Part shown: one piece after another, positions 28,565 to 38,693 of the stretch | Layout of the letters: each line of letters begins with the position of its first letter | How positions within the stretch are numbered: position 1 is the first letter of the stretch | Notes under the pieces: model-generated | Told to the model about the DNA's origin: nothing | What the model saw: the letters and a program-made list of their open reading frames with translations, nothing else | Databases searched by the model: none | Program-made: the position numbers and the translations under genes | Assembly (NCBI RefSeq): GCF_037948395.1 | Contig: NZ_CP149940.1 | Coordinates: 3,596,001-3,660,000, forward strand | Origin: Serratia nevei | GTDB lineage: Bacteria; Pseudomonadota; Gammaproteobacteria; Enterobacterales; Enterobacteriaceae | Length of the DNA: 64,000 nucleotides | Direction: 5' to 3'

Positions 28565-29948
28565 ATGCCTGAGAGAGACGCTGCGTCACCCACTGCTGCA
28601 ACTGGCGGCGCGAAATCTTGATGCCGCCGTTTTTCAGCTCCTCAGGCAGCGGGAGCAACGCCGCCGGGCGTTGGAAATTGGCCAGCTTATCCTGCGACCA
28701 GGCGAGCAACGCCGCCAGCGACAGCGACGGTTCGCCGTCGATCACCGCCACCGGCCGCTGGCCGAACTCGGCGTCCACCACCGGCACCACAAACGCCTGC
28801 GTGATCTGCGGATGCGCCGCCAGCACGCGTTCGATATCCTCCGGCTGCACCCCTTCACCGCCGCTGAAAAACAGGTTGTCCAACCGGCCGAGAATACGCA
28901 GTTCCCCCTCAGCCATCGCGCCGCGATCGCGGGTCGCAAACCAGCCCTGTTCATCGGCCAGCGGCTGCAGATGCCCATGACGCCAGTAGCCGAGCGCCAG
29001 GCTGTCGGCGCGGATCCAGACTTCTTCGTCCACCAGTTTGATCTCGCGGCCGCCGAGCGGCAGGCCAACGCCCGGCCGCGCATCGGCGCGCTTGGCGCAC
29101 ACCGTGGAAGCCAGTTCGGTCAAGCCGTAGCCGCACCAGCAGCGGATCCCCGCCGCCTCCGCCCGTTCGGTCAGCGCCACCGGGATCATTGCGCCGCCGA
29201 GCAGCACCTCTTTCAGCGTCGTGCCCGTCAGCGGTTGCGCCAGCAGCCGCCAGAGCTGTGTCGGCACCAGCGAGGCGTGCGTGCAGCCCACTAATGCCTC
29301 GGCCAGCGGATGCATTTCGCGTACTGCCAGCCGCGCACCCGCCGCCAGCCAGCGCCAGACGATGCCCTGGCCGGAGACGTGAAACAGCGGCAGTGACAGC
29401 AGCCAGCAATCCTCGCGCTGAAAATCCATCAACCGCAACACCCCGTCGGCGCTGGCCAGATGGTTGGCGTAGCTGTGTGCGGCCGCTTTAGGCATGCCGC
29501 TGGAGCCCGAGGTCAGCGTCAGCGTCGCCAGACGCCGCACATCCCACCTCGGCAGGTTCGGCCAGCGCGGCTCGGTCGAGGGCGGCGTCAATCGAATCAC
29601 CTCTTCCGGCAGCGCCGGCAACGGATCCGGGCCGAAGGCAAAGGTGATGTCTAATTCGGGTAACAGCTGCGTCAGTAGCGGCGTCGGCAAGGCGGGATTG
29701 AGCGGCAACAGACGCGCGCCGCATTGCAGCAGCGCCAGATAGGCCAACAGCAGCGGATAGCTGTTTTTACCGCACAGCGCCACGCCGCAGCCCGGCTCCA
29801 CGCCCTGGTGCTGAAAATCCGCCGCCAGCTCATCCACCTGGCCTTGCAACGCCAGCCAACTCAGCGGCTGTTCGCCGAGCAACAGGGCCGTCGCCTGCGG
29901 CTGAAGGCGCGCCCAGTGTCGCCACGGCCAATCGCTTAACGGCGCCAT
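28563..29948 (-). CDS. menE: o-Succinylbenzoate-CoA ligase MenE
   Basis: The protein has 461 residues of the adenylate-forming acyl-CoA synthetase family: AMP-binding motif [17 protein letters not shown] (P-loop), YGLTELAST, and the later [18 protein letters not shown] core; the C-terminal lysine lies in [11 protein letters not shown]. It makes OSB-CoA for menaquinone. The ATG at 29948 overlaps menC by 13 bp and gives the usual length; the frame up to 29999 is an extension inside menC. It is the last gene of menD-H-B-C-E. Confidence 0.96.
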   Translation of the reverse strand: MAPLSDWPWRHWARLQPQATALLLGEQPLSWLALQGQVDELAADFQHQGVEPGCGVALCGKNSYPLLLAYLALLQCGARLLPLNPALPTPLLTQLLPELDITFAFGPDPLPALPEEVIRLTPPSTEPRWPNLPRWDVRRLATLTLTSGSSGMPKAAAHSYANHLASADGVLRLMDFQREDCWLLSLPLFHVSGQGIVWRWLAAGARLAVREMHPLAEALVGCTHASLVPTQLWRLLAQPLTGTTLKEVLLGGAMIPVALTERAEAAGIRCWCGYGLTELASTVCAKRADARPGVGLPLGGREIKLVDEEVWIRADSLALGYWRHGHLQPLADEQGWFATRDRGAMAEGELRILGRLDNLFFSGGEGVQPEDIERVLAAHPQITQAFVVPVVDAEFGQRPVAVIDGEPSLSLAALLAWSQDKLANFQRPAALLPLPEELKNGGIKISRRQLQQWVTQRLSQA

Positions 29949-30919
29949 AGGCACTCCAGCGCCGAAATATCCAGCAGCGGCAATGCGCTGCCTGGCCAAG
30001 GCCGCAGCACCTGCGCCTGCATCAGCCCCAGCGTATCCAGCCCCGGCACGGTGTCCGGCGTCAGCCAGCGGGCGATGCGCGCCAGCTGGGTTAACCCCAG
30101 GCTGGACTCGATGCTGGAACTGATCACCGCCGTCAGCCCCGCCGCATGCGCCTGCGCCACCAGCGCCTGGCAGCGCGCCAGGCTGCCGACCAGCGTCGGC
30201 TTGATCACGATGGCTGCCACGCCCGGCTCGGCCTGCACCACAAAGTCCGCCTCACGCACGCTCTCATCCCAGGCGATGGCAATGCCGGTCGCCCGGGCGA
30301 AATCGCGCGATTCATCACGAGTTTTGCAGGGCTCTTCCAAAAAGGCGATGCGATCGCGCCACGCCGGGTTGACGTATTTGGCGAAACCGTCGGCTTTGGC
30401 GCGGGTCCAGCTGCGGTTGGCATCCAGCCGCAGCCGCAGATCCGGCAGCGCCTCCAGCAGCACGTTGACGATCATGCCGTCGCGCACCGCCTCATACAGC
30501 CCCACCTTCACTTTCGCGACTTTCTCGCCCGGCAAGGCGCTCAATATCTCGAACAGCTCGTCCGGATCGCCGGTGCACAGCGGCGCCTTGCGAAAATCCG
30601 CCTGCGTCGGCAAGCGCTGCTCCAGCTCGGCCTGCGCGCAGCTAATCCCAAAGGCCACCGAGGGCAGCGTGCTGTCATCCGGTTCATTGCCCGCCAACCA
30701 GGCCTGCAGCCAGTCCAACGCGGCCTGTTCGGCCTGCGCCAACGTTTCCTGGCTGAATTCCGGCAGCGGCGCGATCTCGCCCCAGCCTTCACGCTCGCCC
30801 TGACGCAGCTGCACCACCCATCCGTCACGCGTTTTCAACCGCTGATTGCGCAGCACCACGCCCGCCTCCATCGGCAGGCTGTAACGGTAAAGCGCCGCGC
30901 TGCGGTTTACCCCGCTCAT
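29936..30919 (-). CDS. menC: o-Succinylbenzoate synthase MenC
   Basis: The protein has 327 residues of the enolase superfamily: the first catalytic lysine region [10 protein letters not shown], metal ligands in [15 protein letters not shown] and AWDESV, and the second lysine in [10 protein letters not shown]. It dehydrates SHCHC to o-succinylbenzoate. The ATG overlaps the menB stop by one base (TAATG), so the two are translationally coupled. Confidence 0.96.
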   Translation of the reverse strand: MSGVNRSAALYRYSLPMEAGVVLRNQRLKTRDGWVVQLRQGEREGWGEIAPLPEFSQETLAQAEQAALDWLQAWLAGNEPDDSTLPSVAFGISCAQAELEQRLPTQADFRKAPLCTGDPDELFEILSALPGEKVAKVKVGLYEAVRDGMIVNVLLEALPDLRLRLDANRSWTRAKADGFAKYVNPAWRDRIAFLEEPCKTRDESRDFARATGIAIAWDESVREADFVVQAEPGVAAIVIKPTLVGSLARCQALVAQAHAAGLTAVISSSIESSLGLTQLARIARWLTPDTVPGLDTLGLMQAQVLRPWPGSALPLLDISALECLWRR

Positions 30920-31776
30920 TACGGGTTACGCTTGAATTTGCTGAAGTCCGGCTGACGCTTCTCGTTGAACGCGTTGCGCCCTTCTTGCCCTTCGTCGGTC
31001 ATGTAGAACAGCATGGTGGCGTTGCCCGCCAGCTCCTGCAAACCGGCCTGGCCGTCGCAGTCGGCGTTCAGCGCCGCCTTCAGGCAGCGCAGCGCCATCG
31101 GGCTGTTCTGCAGCATTTCTCGGCACCAGCGCACCGTCTCTTTTTCCAGATCGGCCAGCGGCACCACGGTATTGACCAAGCCCATGTCCAACGCGGCAGC
31201 GGCATCGTACTGGCGGCACAGGAACCAGATTTCGCGCGCCTTCTTCTGGCCGACGATGCGCGCCATGTAAGACGCACCCCAGCCGCCGTCGAACGAGCCC
31301 ACTTTCGGGCCGGTCTGGCCGAAGATGGCGTTATCCGCCGCGATGGTCAGATCGCACATCATGTGCAGCACGTGGCCGCCGCCGATCGAATAACCGGCCA
31401 CCATCGCCACCACCGGTTTTGGGCAGGTGCGGATCTGGCGCTGGAAGTCCAGCACGTTGAGGTGATGCACGCCGCTGTCGTCGCGATAGCCACCGTAGTC
31501 GCCGCGCACTTTCTGATCGCCGCCGGAGCAGAAGGCCTTATCGCCGGCGCCGGTCAGAATAATGACGCCGATGCCGTCGTCGTAACGGGCGTTGGCCAGC
31601 GCGTCGATCATCTCTTTAACCGTTTGCGGGCGAAACGCATTGCGCACCTGCGGCCGGTTAATGGTGATTTTGGCGATGCCGTCGGCGGACTTGTGATACA
31701 GAATGTCTTCGAAATCGCCGGTGCAATCCTGCCAGGCGATGGCGGCATACAGCTGTTCTTCATTCGGATAAAGCAT
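30919..31776 (-). CDS. menB: 1,4-Dihydroxy-2-naphthoyl-CoA synthase MenB
   Basis: The protein has 285 residues, a crotonase-fold enzyme. The oxyanion-hole motifs [10 protein letters not shown] and [12 protein letters not shown] are present, with the catalytic [33 protein letters not shown] stretch. It closes the naphthoquinol ring in menaquinone synthesis. It is very close to E. coli MenB and stands 11 bp after menH. Confidence 0.98.
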   Translation of the reverse strand: MLYPNEEQLYAAIAWQDCTGDFEDILYHKSADGIAKITINRPQVRNAFRPQTVKEMIDALANARYDDGIGVIILTGAGDKAFCSGGDQKVRGDYGGYRDDSGVHHLNVLDFQRQIRTCPKPVVAMVAGYSIGGGHVLHMMCDLTIAADNAIFGQTGPKVGSFDGGWGASYMARIVGQKKAREIWFLCRQYDAAAALDMGLVNTVVPLADLEKETVRWCREMLQNSPMALRCLKAALNADCDGQAGLQELAGNATMLFYMTDEGQEGRNAFNEKRQPDFSKFKRNP

Positions 31777-31787
31777 GTTCGGTTCCT

Positions 31788-32558
31788 TTAACCAGGGTTA
31801 ACGAGAAAGGTCTGCAGCTCGGCGACGAAATCCTGCGGATTGGCCAGATGCGCGTTGTGCCCGGCCTGCGGCACGATGCGCAACGGCAACCCGGCGTCGC
31901 GCGCCAGCCGTTGAAATTTGGGGTCGTTCTCACCGCACAGCACCTGCAGCGGCACGCTCAGTTGGCGCAGCTGCGGCGCCAGATAGGGCTGCCGCCCGAG
32001 CGACGTGGCTTCGAGCATGTCGGCGATCGCCGGGCCGCTGTTGACCGAGCGTGCGGCGATCAGCGCCTGGCGGTGCACGTGGCTAAGCTCTTTGAACACC
32101 GGCTGCTGATACCAGTCCGCCAGGACCTCGGCGATCGGCTCACTGCGAAAACGCGCCGCCCACAGCGCATCCTGTTCGCAGCGCCGACGGCGCTGCTCTT
32201 CGTCCTCCAGCCCCGGGTTGCCGCCCTCGACGATCACCCCCTGCAGGCCGGCATGGCGGCCGTGGCAGGCGTGATACATGGCGATGCGCCCGCCGAGCGA
32301 GTAGCCCACCAGCCAATAGCGTTCGATATTGCGCAGCTGCAGCGTGGCGGCAATCTGCGCGCTGATGTCGTCGAAGCCGCGGCAGCTCACCGCCACGGAA
32401 TCGCCGTGGCCGGGCAGATCGATGGCCAGCGACGGCCATTCCGGGCAGCGTGCGGCGATCACCCGCCATTCATTGTTGTTGCCGAGCAGGCCATGCAGCC
32501 ACACCAGCCACGGGCGGCCCGCTTCGCCCTGTTGCAAAATTCGCGTCGCCAGCATCAT
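31788..32558 (-). CDS. menH: SHCHC synthase MenH
   Basis: The protein has 256 residues, an alpha/beta-hydrolase: [12 protein letters not shown] oxyanion region, nucleophile elbow GYSLGGR (Ser about 87), acid in LCGENDPKF and catalytic His in AGHNAHL. It eliminates pyruvate from SEPHCHC to give SHCHC. Its ATG overlaps the menD stop by four bases (ATGA). Confidence 0.95.
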   Translation of the reverse strand: MMLATRILQQGEAGRPWLVWLHGLLGNNNEWRVIAARCPEWPSLAIDLPGHGDSVAVSCRGFDDISAQIAATLQLRNIERYWLVGYSLGGRIAMYHACHGRHAGLQGVIVEGGNPGLEDEEQRRRRCEQDALWAARFRSEPIAEVLADWYQQPVFKELSHVHRQALIAARSVNSGPAIADMLEATSLGRQPYLAPQLRQLSVPLQVLCGENDPKFQRLARDAGLPLRIVPQAGHNAHLANPQDFVAELQTFLVNPG

Positions 32559-34231
32559 TGCACCGCCATCTGTTGCACCAGGTATTGCAGGCTTTCGGCC
32601 CCCGCGCTCGGCGGCACCTGCAGTTCGATAAGCGTAGCGCCGCTGCGCCGCCAGCCTTGTTCAACCGCCTGTTGCAGCTGGCTCCAGTTCTCCGGCCGCG
32701 CGTAACCCAGCTGGAACATCGCCGCCGCGTGGCTAAACTCGACGTTCTGCGGCATGCAGTAAAAGCGCTGACGATCCTCTTCCGGCGTCGGCAGCAGCGA
32801 GAAAATTTGGCCGCCGTTGTTGTTGACGACGATCAACACCGTTGGCGCCGAGCTCTGGCGCAGCAGCGCCAGCGCATTGAGGTCATACAGAGCGGAAAGA
32901 TCGCCCACCACCGCCAACGTCGGCCTGGCGGTTGCGCGCTGCACGCCGGCGGCGGTGGAGACCAGGCCGTCGATGCCGCTGGCGCCGCGGTTGCTGAATA
33001 CCGGGTAGGCGACGGGCAATGGCGTTAACGCGTCAATCAGTCGCACCACCAGGCTGTTGCCGAGAAACAGCTGGCCGTTCTCCGGCAGCAGTTCCGGCAG
33101 GCGATGCGCCAGCTGCGCTTCGCCAAAGTTATCGTGCAGATGCGTGGATGCCGCCGTCAGCGCCTTATCCGCCAACGCGGCCAGCCCGGCGGCCCACGGC
33201 GCGCGCGGCTGTGCCGGGTGCTGCGCCAACCACTGCGCCACGCCGGCGCGCAGTCGCCGCCCCCGGTGCTGGGCCGGATCGAGCCGCCCCGGCAGCTCGT
33301 CGATGACCCAATACTCTTCCGGCCGGCACTGCGCCTGCCACTGCAGCAGGCGTTTGCCGGTCAGGCTGCCGCCGAACTGCACCACCAGTTGCGCATCTTG
33401 CAGTACGCGCTGCGCCTGCGGGTGAGCGAGCCACAAATCGGCGCAGGGCAGCGGTTGCCCGGTCTGCGACAGCACGTCGCCGATCAGCGGCCACCCCAGC
33501 GTTGCGGCCCATTCGGCCACCTGAGCGCCCTCTTGCGCGCTCATGCGCCCGGCCAGCACCACGCCGCGTTTCTGCCGCCAGAAGAACCAGTCCGGCTGCG
33601 GCAATGGCGCCGCACGCGTCTCGCTTTCCTGCAGCCACGGACGATCGCTCTGCCACCAGTCGCCCAGCGCGGCGGACCAATCGGCATAGTGACGTTCGTC
33701 GCCGCCGTACAGCGGCTCGGCGAACGGGCAGTTGATATGCAAAGCGCCGTTTTGCAAGCGCGCCATCGCGCTGTCGACGCTGGAGGCCAGCCACGCGGCC
33801 GGAATATCCGGCGTAGGACGCGGCAGATCGATCGCCAGCGTCGGGTGGCTGCTGTAGAGGCCGCTTTGACGGATCGCCTGATTGGCGCCGCAGTCGATCA
33901 GTTCCGGCGGCCGATCGGCGGTGAGAAACACCAGCCGCTCACCGGTCAGGCCGGCTTCGATCAACGCGGGATAAAGGTTCGCCGCCGCGGTGCCGGACGT
34001 GACGATCACCGCCACCGGCTCACGCGCCGCCTTCGCCAGCCCAAGCGCCAGATGGCCGAGCCCGCGCTCATCAAAATGGGTATGACAGATAAACGATCGG
34101 TTGGCCGCAGCGGCCAGCGTCAGCGGCGTGGAGCGCGATCCCGGAGCGATACAAACATGCCGTACCCCATGGCGGGCCAGCGCCTCGAGCAGCACAGCCG
34201 CCCACCGGCGATTAAAAACACTTGTCGACAT
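32555..34231 (-). CDS. menD: SEPHCHC synthase MenD
   Basis: The protein has 558 residues with the thiamine-diphosphate enzyme plan: N-terminal pyrimidine domain with the catalytic-type glutamate in [14 protein letters not shown], and a C-terminal pyrophosphate domain with the metal motif [33 protein letters not shown]. It joins 2-oxoglutarate to isochorismate. It is the first gene of the cluster here; menF, which normally precedes it and makes isochorismate, is missing. Confidence 0.97.
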   Translation of the reverse strand: MSTSVFNRRWAAVLLEALARHGVRHVCIAPGSRSTPLTLAAAANRSFICHTHFDERGLGHLALGLAKAAREPVAVIVTSGTAAANLYPALIEAGLTGERLVFLTADRPPELIDCGANQAIRQSGLYSSHPTLAIDLPRPTPDIPAAWLASSVDSAMARLQNGALHINCPFAEPLYGGDERHYADWSAALGDWWQSDRPWLQESETRAAPLPQPDWFFWRQKRGVVLAGRMSAQEGAQVAEWAATLGWPLIGDVLSQTGQPLPCADLWLAHPQAQRVLQDAQLVVQFGGSLTGKRLLQWQAQCRPEEYWVIDELPGRLDPAQHRGRRLRAGVAQWLAQHPAQPRAPWAAGLAALADKALTAASTHLHDNFGEAQLAHRLPELLPENGQLFLGNSLVVRLIDALTPLPVAYPVFSNRGASGIDGLVSTAAGVQRATARPTLAVVGDLSALYDLNALALLRQSSAPTVLIVVNNNGGQIFSLLPTPEEDRQRFYCMPQNVEFSHAAAMFQLGYARPENWSQLQQAVEQGWRRSGATLIELQVPPSAGAESLQYLVQQMAVQ

Positions 34232-34610
34232 AGTTCGCTCACAAGTCAGTTAGCAGAGATCGTCTCCGGCGCAGCCGACGGACGCCGCGCCTGTAGTTAC
34301 GCTCTGTATTATATGAGGTGTTATTTTCACGGCTTTTGCGCCAGCGCAAGAACGCCGTATATCCCTGGGTGTTTACACCAGATAATTATTTGATTTAGAA
34401 CAAAAAATAAACAATAAAGACACAAATACTTTACACTTGCGGCGGCGCCGGCTCAATCCGTCCATACAAAAACAAGGGAAATAGAGGCGCTCCGACGACG
34501 GCTAGCGGGAAGTATAGGCGGGATAAGGGAAAGCCAGCGGGGAAACAGCGAGATGAACAACACAGTCTGCAGAAAAGCACGAGGCGGCCTGCGCCGCCCC
34601 GATGCCGTCA
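34232..34610. other. Gap between menD and elaB where menF is expected
   Basis: The 379-bp gap holds no plausible gene on either strand. The middle is A+T-rich (about 34370-34440) and may hold the men promoter. No remnant of an isochorismate synthase frame is visible. A GGCGGC-type inverted repeat near 34584-34600 may be the elaB terminator. Confidence 0.6.
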
Positions 34611-34922
34611 TTATTTACGGGCCAGCAGCAGCCCCAGCACCAGCCCGACGGTGGCGCCGATACCTACGCTGTGCCAGGGTTTATCCCGCACGTAGTCGTC
34701 GGTGCGATGTACCGCTTCTTTGGCGCGCGCGTAGTAGGATTCACCGGTGTTCGCCCAGCGCGCCTTGACCTCACTCAGCGCCTGCTCGGCGTGCGACTTG
34801 ATGTCGACGTAAGCCTGATCCGCGCGATCGCCGGTGTATTGCAGCACTTCTTCCAGCGTCTCGGTCAGCATTCTCAGATCGTCATCCAGCGTAGTTTGCT
34901 CAGCATCCGTATGTCTTGCCAT
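34611..34922 (-). CDS. elaB: ElaB/YqjD/DUF883 membrane-anchored protein
   Basis: The protein has 103 residues. A long charged helical region (ARHTDAEQTTLDDDLRMLTETLEEVLQYTGDRADQAYVDIKSHAEQAL) is followed by one C-terminal membrane helix (VGIGATVGLVLGLLLARK), the layout of C-tail-anchored DUF883 proteins. YqjD, a relative, binds ribosomes in stationary phase; ElaB is linked to stress tolerance in E. coli. Its place next to the men cluster matches elaB. Confidence 0.9.
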   Translation of the reverse strand: MARHTDAEQTTLDDDLRMLTETLEEVLQYTGDRADQAYVDIKSHAEQALSEVKARWANTGESYYARAKEAVHRTDDYVRDKPWHSVGIGATVGLVLGLLLARK

Positions 34923-35003
34923 CGTGAGATCTCCGTGGTTGAAAAATTAAGCGTTCCTACACTATAGACAAGGATCGCCGCCTGCGGCCATCGGACTTTT
35001 ACC

Positions 35004-36035
35004 CTAAAACACCAATTGCACCTTGGCGGCCTGGCGCTTATCGCCGGCAAACTCCAGCGCCTGCGCCAGCTGCCCGCTGGCGAACTCCGCCGACAGCAAC
35101 GGCAGCGGATCGACCACGCCGTCGGCCAGCCACGCCACCGCCAGCGCAAACTCCGCCACGAAGCGGAAGGATCCGAGCAGGTTCAACTCCTTGGCGATCA
35201 ACAACATCAGCGGGAAATCGGGAAAGCTGCCACCCATGCCCACCTGCACCACGGTGCCTTTGGCGCGGGTGATCTCCAGACAGCGCTGCAGCGACTGCGG
35301 ATGCCCCGCCACTTCGAAGGCGACGTCGAAATACCCCTTGCCCTGCTGATAATCGCTAACATCGTCGTCCGCGGCATGCAGGCACCGATCGGCCCCCATT
35401 TGCCTGGCGATCGCCAGGCAGCGCGGGCTGAGATCGGCACAGACAATCTCGGCGGCGCCCAGCGCTTTCAGCGCCGCCACCAACAGGCAGCCGATCGGGC
35501 CGACGCCGGACACGAAGACCTTTTTTCCCGTCACGTCGCCGGGCTGTTTCGCTGCGTGGATCGCCACCGCCAGCGGTTCGGCGAACACCATCACCCTGTC
35601 GTCGCGATCGGCGCCGTAAGGGACACACTGCGCGCTATCCACCACTTTGTATTGGGTAAAAGCGCCGTCAACGTGCGGAAAATACATCGCGCTGCCGAAA
35701 AAACGCATCTCGACGCATTGATTGCTTTGCTGCGCCAGACAGTATTTGCACTGCCCGCAGGGTTTGCTGGGATTGAGCGCCACCTTCTGCCCGACCGGCA
35801 GCCGCGGTGAATCGCTGGCGACCACCTCGCCGATCACCTCATGGCCCAGCACCATCGGCTGACGCACCTGAAAATTGCCGACCTTGCCTTCCTGAAAGTA
35901 ATGCAGATCCGAGCCGCAGATACCGCCGCGGCTGATTTTCACCAGCGTTCCCTGCCCCCGGTAATCCACTTCTTGCGCGATCACCGCCACGTCTCGTTTG
36001 CCATTGACCACGCAGGACTGAGTTTGAATTTTCAT
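35004..36035 (-). CDS. idnD: L-idonate 5-dehydrogenase (zinc alcohol dehydrogenase family)
   Basis: The protein has 343 residues, the length of E. coli IdnD. Catalytic zinc ligands lie in GGICGSDLHYF and LGHEVIGEV; the structural zinc cysteines are in CGQCKYCLAQQSNQC; the NAD-binding stretch is VFVSGVGPIGCLLVAALKALGA. It oxidises L-idonate to 5-ketogluconate. idnO follows the reverse-step logic next to it on the same strand, 22 bp upstream. The start at 36035 removes a short spurious N-terminus. Confidence 0.9.
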   Translation of the reverse strand: MKIQTQSCVVNGKRDVAVIAQEVDYRGQGTLVKISRGGICGSDLHYFQEGKVGNFQVRQPMVLGHEVIGEVVASDSPRLPVGQKVALNPSKPCGQCKYCLAQQSNQCVEMRFFGSAMYFPHVDGAFTQYKVVDSAQCVPYGADRDDRVMVFAEPLAVAIHAAKQPGDVTGKKVFVSGVGPIGCLLVAALKALGAAEIVCADLSPRCLAIARQMGADRCLHAADDDVSDYQQGKGYFDVAFEVAGHPQSLQRCLEITRAKGTVVQVGMGGSFPDFPLMLLIAKELNLLGSFRFVAEFALAVAWLADGVVDPLPLLSAEFASGQLAQALEFAGDKRQAAKVQLVF

Positions 36036-36057
36036 CTCAAGACTCCACGAAAAAAAG

Positions 36058-36822
36058 TTACACCGCCGCCGACATGCCGCCATCGACAAACAGCAGCTGC
36101 CCGTTGACGAAAGCGGAGGCGTCGGCGGCCAGGAACACCGCCGCGCCGATCAGCTCCTGCGGATCGCCCCAGCGCGCGGCGGGTGTGCGTTGGGTCAGCC
36201 AGGCGGTGAAGGCCGGATCGTCGGCCAGCGTCTGCGTCATCTCGGTTTTGAAATAGCCGGGGGCAATGCCGTTGACCTGAATGTTGTAGCGTGCCAGCTC
36301 CACGCACATGCCGCGCGTCAGCATTTTCACCGCCCCCTTGGACGCCGCATAAGGGGTGATGGTGTCCCGCCCCAGCTCGCTTTGCATCGAGCCGATGTTG
36401 ACTATCTTGCCGCGCCGGCGCGGCACCATGTAACGCGCCACGGTTTGCGACACGATGAAGACCGCCTTCTGGTTGACGGCGATGATGTCGTCCCAGTCTT
36501 GCTCCGGAAACTCGGTGAACGGGTGGCGGCGCTGGATGCCGGCGTTGTTGATCAAGACGTCAATCGCGCCGATATCCGCTTCGATACGGTCGATGGCGGC
36601 CTGCACCGCCTGGGAATCGGTGACGTCGAACGCCGCCGCATCGGCACGCAGGCCCTCTTCGCGCAGGCGCTCGGCGGCGTGCCGGGCATGTTCTTCGGTG
36701 GTGGCGTTGACCAGAATATGTGCGCCTTGCTGCGCCAGGCCGCGCGCCAGCAGAAAACCGATGCCGCGCGAGGCGCCGGTGATCAAGACGATTTTGTTAT
36801 CCAGTGAAAACAGATTGTTCAT
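36058..36822 (-). CDS. idnO: Gluconate 5-dehydrogenase (SDR family)
   Basis: The protein has 254 residues. The short-chain dehydrogenase motifs are present: TGASRGIG cofactor loop, NNAG, and the catalytic YAASKGA, and the end reads VFLAADASAFVNGQLLFVDGG. IdnO reduces 5-ketogluconate to gluconate. With idnD it converts L-idonate to gluconate. It is the first gene of the pair and faces the LacI-type regulator gene across an operator region. Confidence 0.9.
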   Translation of the reverse strand: MNNLFSLDNKIVLITGASRGIGFLLARGLAQQGAHILVNATTEEHARHAAERLREEGLRADAAAFDVTDSQAVQAAIDRIEADIGAIDVLINNAGIQRRHPFTEFPEQDWDDIIAVNQKAVFIVSQTVARYMVPRRRGKIVNIGSMQSELGRDTITPYAASKGAVKMLTRGMCVELARYNIQVNGIAPGYFKTEMTQTLADDPAFTAWLTQRTPAARWGDPQELIGAAVFLAADASAFVNGQLLFVDGGMSAAV

Positions 36823-36873
36823 GGTGATTCCCGGCCATCAGGCCTCCAATCGGACAGGCCTCTATCTCAGCCG

Positions 36874-36941
36874 ATTGTTACCGGTAAAAACGTGATGGAA
36901 ATCACTGAAAATCATGTTACGAAACCCTGTTACCCTTAACG
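36874..36941. promoter_or_regulatory. Putative operators for the LacI-type regulator
   Basis: ATTGTTACCGGTAAAAAC (36874-36891), centred on the palindrome TTACCGGTAA, and CTGTTACCCTTAACG (36927-36941) resemble the GntR/IdnR operator core TGTTACC-GGTAACA. They lie between the divergent idnO and regulator genes, the expected place. Confidence 0.55.
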
Positions 36942-37090
36942 TGATCTCACGCAGGCAGCACGCGGGTAAAAATCAGCTATCCGATTGAAAAATGGCTATT
37001 TTCAATAGAGGTGCATTCATTGTTATCGCCAAATCGATTTGTTAACATACCGCTATCCGCCCTTGCCGCGCCGCCCGTGAAGGCCACCGA

Positions 37091-38074
37091 ATGAAACACC
37101 CCCGCGTTACGCTACAGGACATCGCACAATTGGCCGGCGTGACCAAAATGACCGTCAGCCGCTTCCTGCGCACGCCGGAAAAAGTGGCGGCCGGCACCGC
37201 CGAACGCATTGCGCAGGTCATGCGGGAGCTGAACGTCACCGGCGCCGATGCCGCACAGGCCGGCAGAAAACCGCGTCTCGGCGTGCTGATCCCCTCTTTC
37301 AACAACCAGATCTTCGCCGATCTGCTGGCCGGCATCGAATCCGTTACCCAAGCACGGGGTTACCAAACGCTGGTGATGAACTACGATTACAGCCCGCAAC
37401 GGGAAGAAGAGCAGATCGCGCAGCTGTTGAGCTACCCGATCGCCGGGCTGATCCTCACCGATTCTGCGCATACCTTGCGCGCAGAGACCTACCTCGGCGC
37501 CGCCAAAATCCCCCTCGCGCAGGTGATGGATCTCGACGCGCCGCCGGGGCGGATTGCGGTGGGGTTCGATAATGAACAGGCGGGGTATGACATGACCGAA
37601 GCGCTGCTCGCCAGCGGCAAACGGCATATCGTTTACTTTGGCGCCATGTCGGACGCCCGCGACAATAAACGCTATCGGGGGTACTGCCGCGCCATGGCGG
37701 CTCAGGGGCAAATGCCGCGTCAGATCGCGCCGCATCGGGTCTCTTCGGTTTCGATCGGCGCCGACATGCTGGCGATGGCGCGCGAACGCTACCCGCAGCT
37801 CGACGGTATCCTGTGCACCAACGACGATCTGGCAGTGGGCGTGTTGCAGGCCTGTCTGCGTCTCGGCGTGCGCGTGCCGCAAGAGGTTGCGTTATCGGGA
37901 TTTCACGGCCTGGATATTGGCCAGGCGACCACGCCGAGCATCGCCAGCGTGATCACGCCGCGCTTTGACATGGGGAAAACCGCCGCCGAAATGCTGCTGT
38001 TGCGGATCGCGGGCGAACCTTGCGCCGAGCGCCACGATCTGCATTACCGCCTCTCACTCGGCGGCACCGTTTGA
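37091..38074 (+). CDS. LacI-family regulator (GntR/IdnR type)
   Basis: The protein has 327 residues. The LacI helix-turn-helix and hinge are clear: VTLQDIAQLAGVTKMTVSRFLRTPEKVAAGTAERI. The rest is the periplasmic-binding-protein-like sensor domain (GVLIPSFNNQIFADLLAGIE; CTNDDLAVGVLQACLRLGVRVPQEVALSGFHGLD). It resembles GntR and IdnR, which sense gluconate-type ligands, and it is divergent from idnO. Its 3' end overlaps the convergent DUF1097 gene by 21 bp. Which ligand it uses is not certain. Confidence 0.88.
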   Translation: MKHPRVTLQDIAQLAGVTKMTVSRFLRTPEKVAAGTAERIAQVMRELNVTGADAAQAGRKPRLGVLIPSFNNQIFADLLAGIESVTQARGYQTLVMNYDYSPQREEEQIAQLLSYPIAGLILTDSAHTLRAETYLGAAKIPLAQVMDLDAPPGRIAVGFDNEQAGYDMTEALLASGKRHIVYFGAMSDARDNKRYRGYCRAMAAQGQMPRQIAPHRVSSVSIGADMLAMARERYPQLDGILCTNDDLAVGVLQACLRLGVRVPQEVALSGFHGLDIGQATTPSIASVITPRFDMGKTAAEMLLLRIAGEPCAERHDLHYRLSLGGTV

Positions 38075-38563
38075 GCCGGCATTCGAGCCCATCGGCGGCG
38101 TAGCGCGGGCTTTTTCGCTGCGCGCCGCCCACCACAAACCGCTGTTTTTCATCGCATAGCCGAACAGCAGGCCCACCAGCAGGGAAAGCGTCACCAGCGG
38201 CCAATCACCGCCGCCGGCGAAGGTCGCGCAGGCGCCGATAAAGGTGCCGGGCACGAACCCCAGCCACTGCTGTTTAGCCTGAATGCACATCAGGAATGCC
38301 ACGACGCCGGTCAGCAGATACCCCAAGAGATTCCACTGCGGCGCCAGTTCGCTGCCGTGGATGATCGCCATTGCCCAGAAGACGCCGCTGCAGCAGGTCA
38401 ACGCGCCGATCACCAGCCCTTTCAACCCACCCTGCGGGCAGGCGAAATACGCCGTGCAGCCGAGAAAACCGGCCCAACCGATCAGCCCCAGGCTGACGGC
38501 AACCCAGCCCCACACGCCGGAGAGGATCCCGGTAGTAACGGCAATGGCGAAAAGAACGTTCAT
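38054..38563 (-). CDS. DUF1097 inner-membrane protein
   Basis: The protein has 169 residues with about five hydrophobic segments (GILSGVWGWVAVSLGLIGWAGFLGC; GLVIGALTCCSGVFWAMAII; LLGYLLTGVVAFLMCI; LVTLSLLVGLLFGYAM). E. coli YcdZ is a member of this family; no function is established. Its C-terminal tail overlaps the end of the LacI-type gene. It may belong to a small regulon, but the sequence does not show this. Confidence 0.82.
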   Translation of the reverse strand: MNVLFAIAVTTGILSGVWGWVAVSLGLIGWAGFLGCTAYFACPQGGLKGLVIGALTCCSGVFWAMAIIHGSELAPQWNLLGYLLTGVVAFLMCIQAKQQWLGFVPGTFIGACATFAGGGDWPLVTLSLLVGLLFGYAMKNSGLWWAARSEKARATPPMGSNAGSNGAAE

Positions 38564-38693
38564 AAAGCGACCCGCGGCAAAAAGAAAGCGCGCAGTTTAC
38601 CCGAAAGCCGGTCATTTCATGTGATTAAAATCACAATATAAATGCAATTAAAGAATAATTAATTAAATAAAAGAGACTTCAATCACAAAACTA

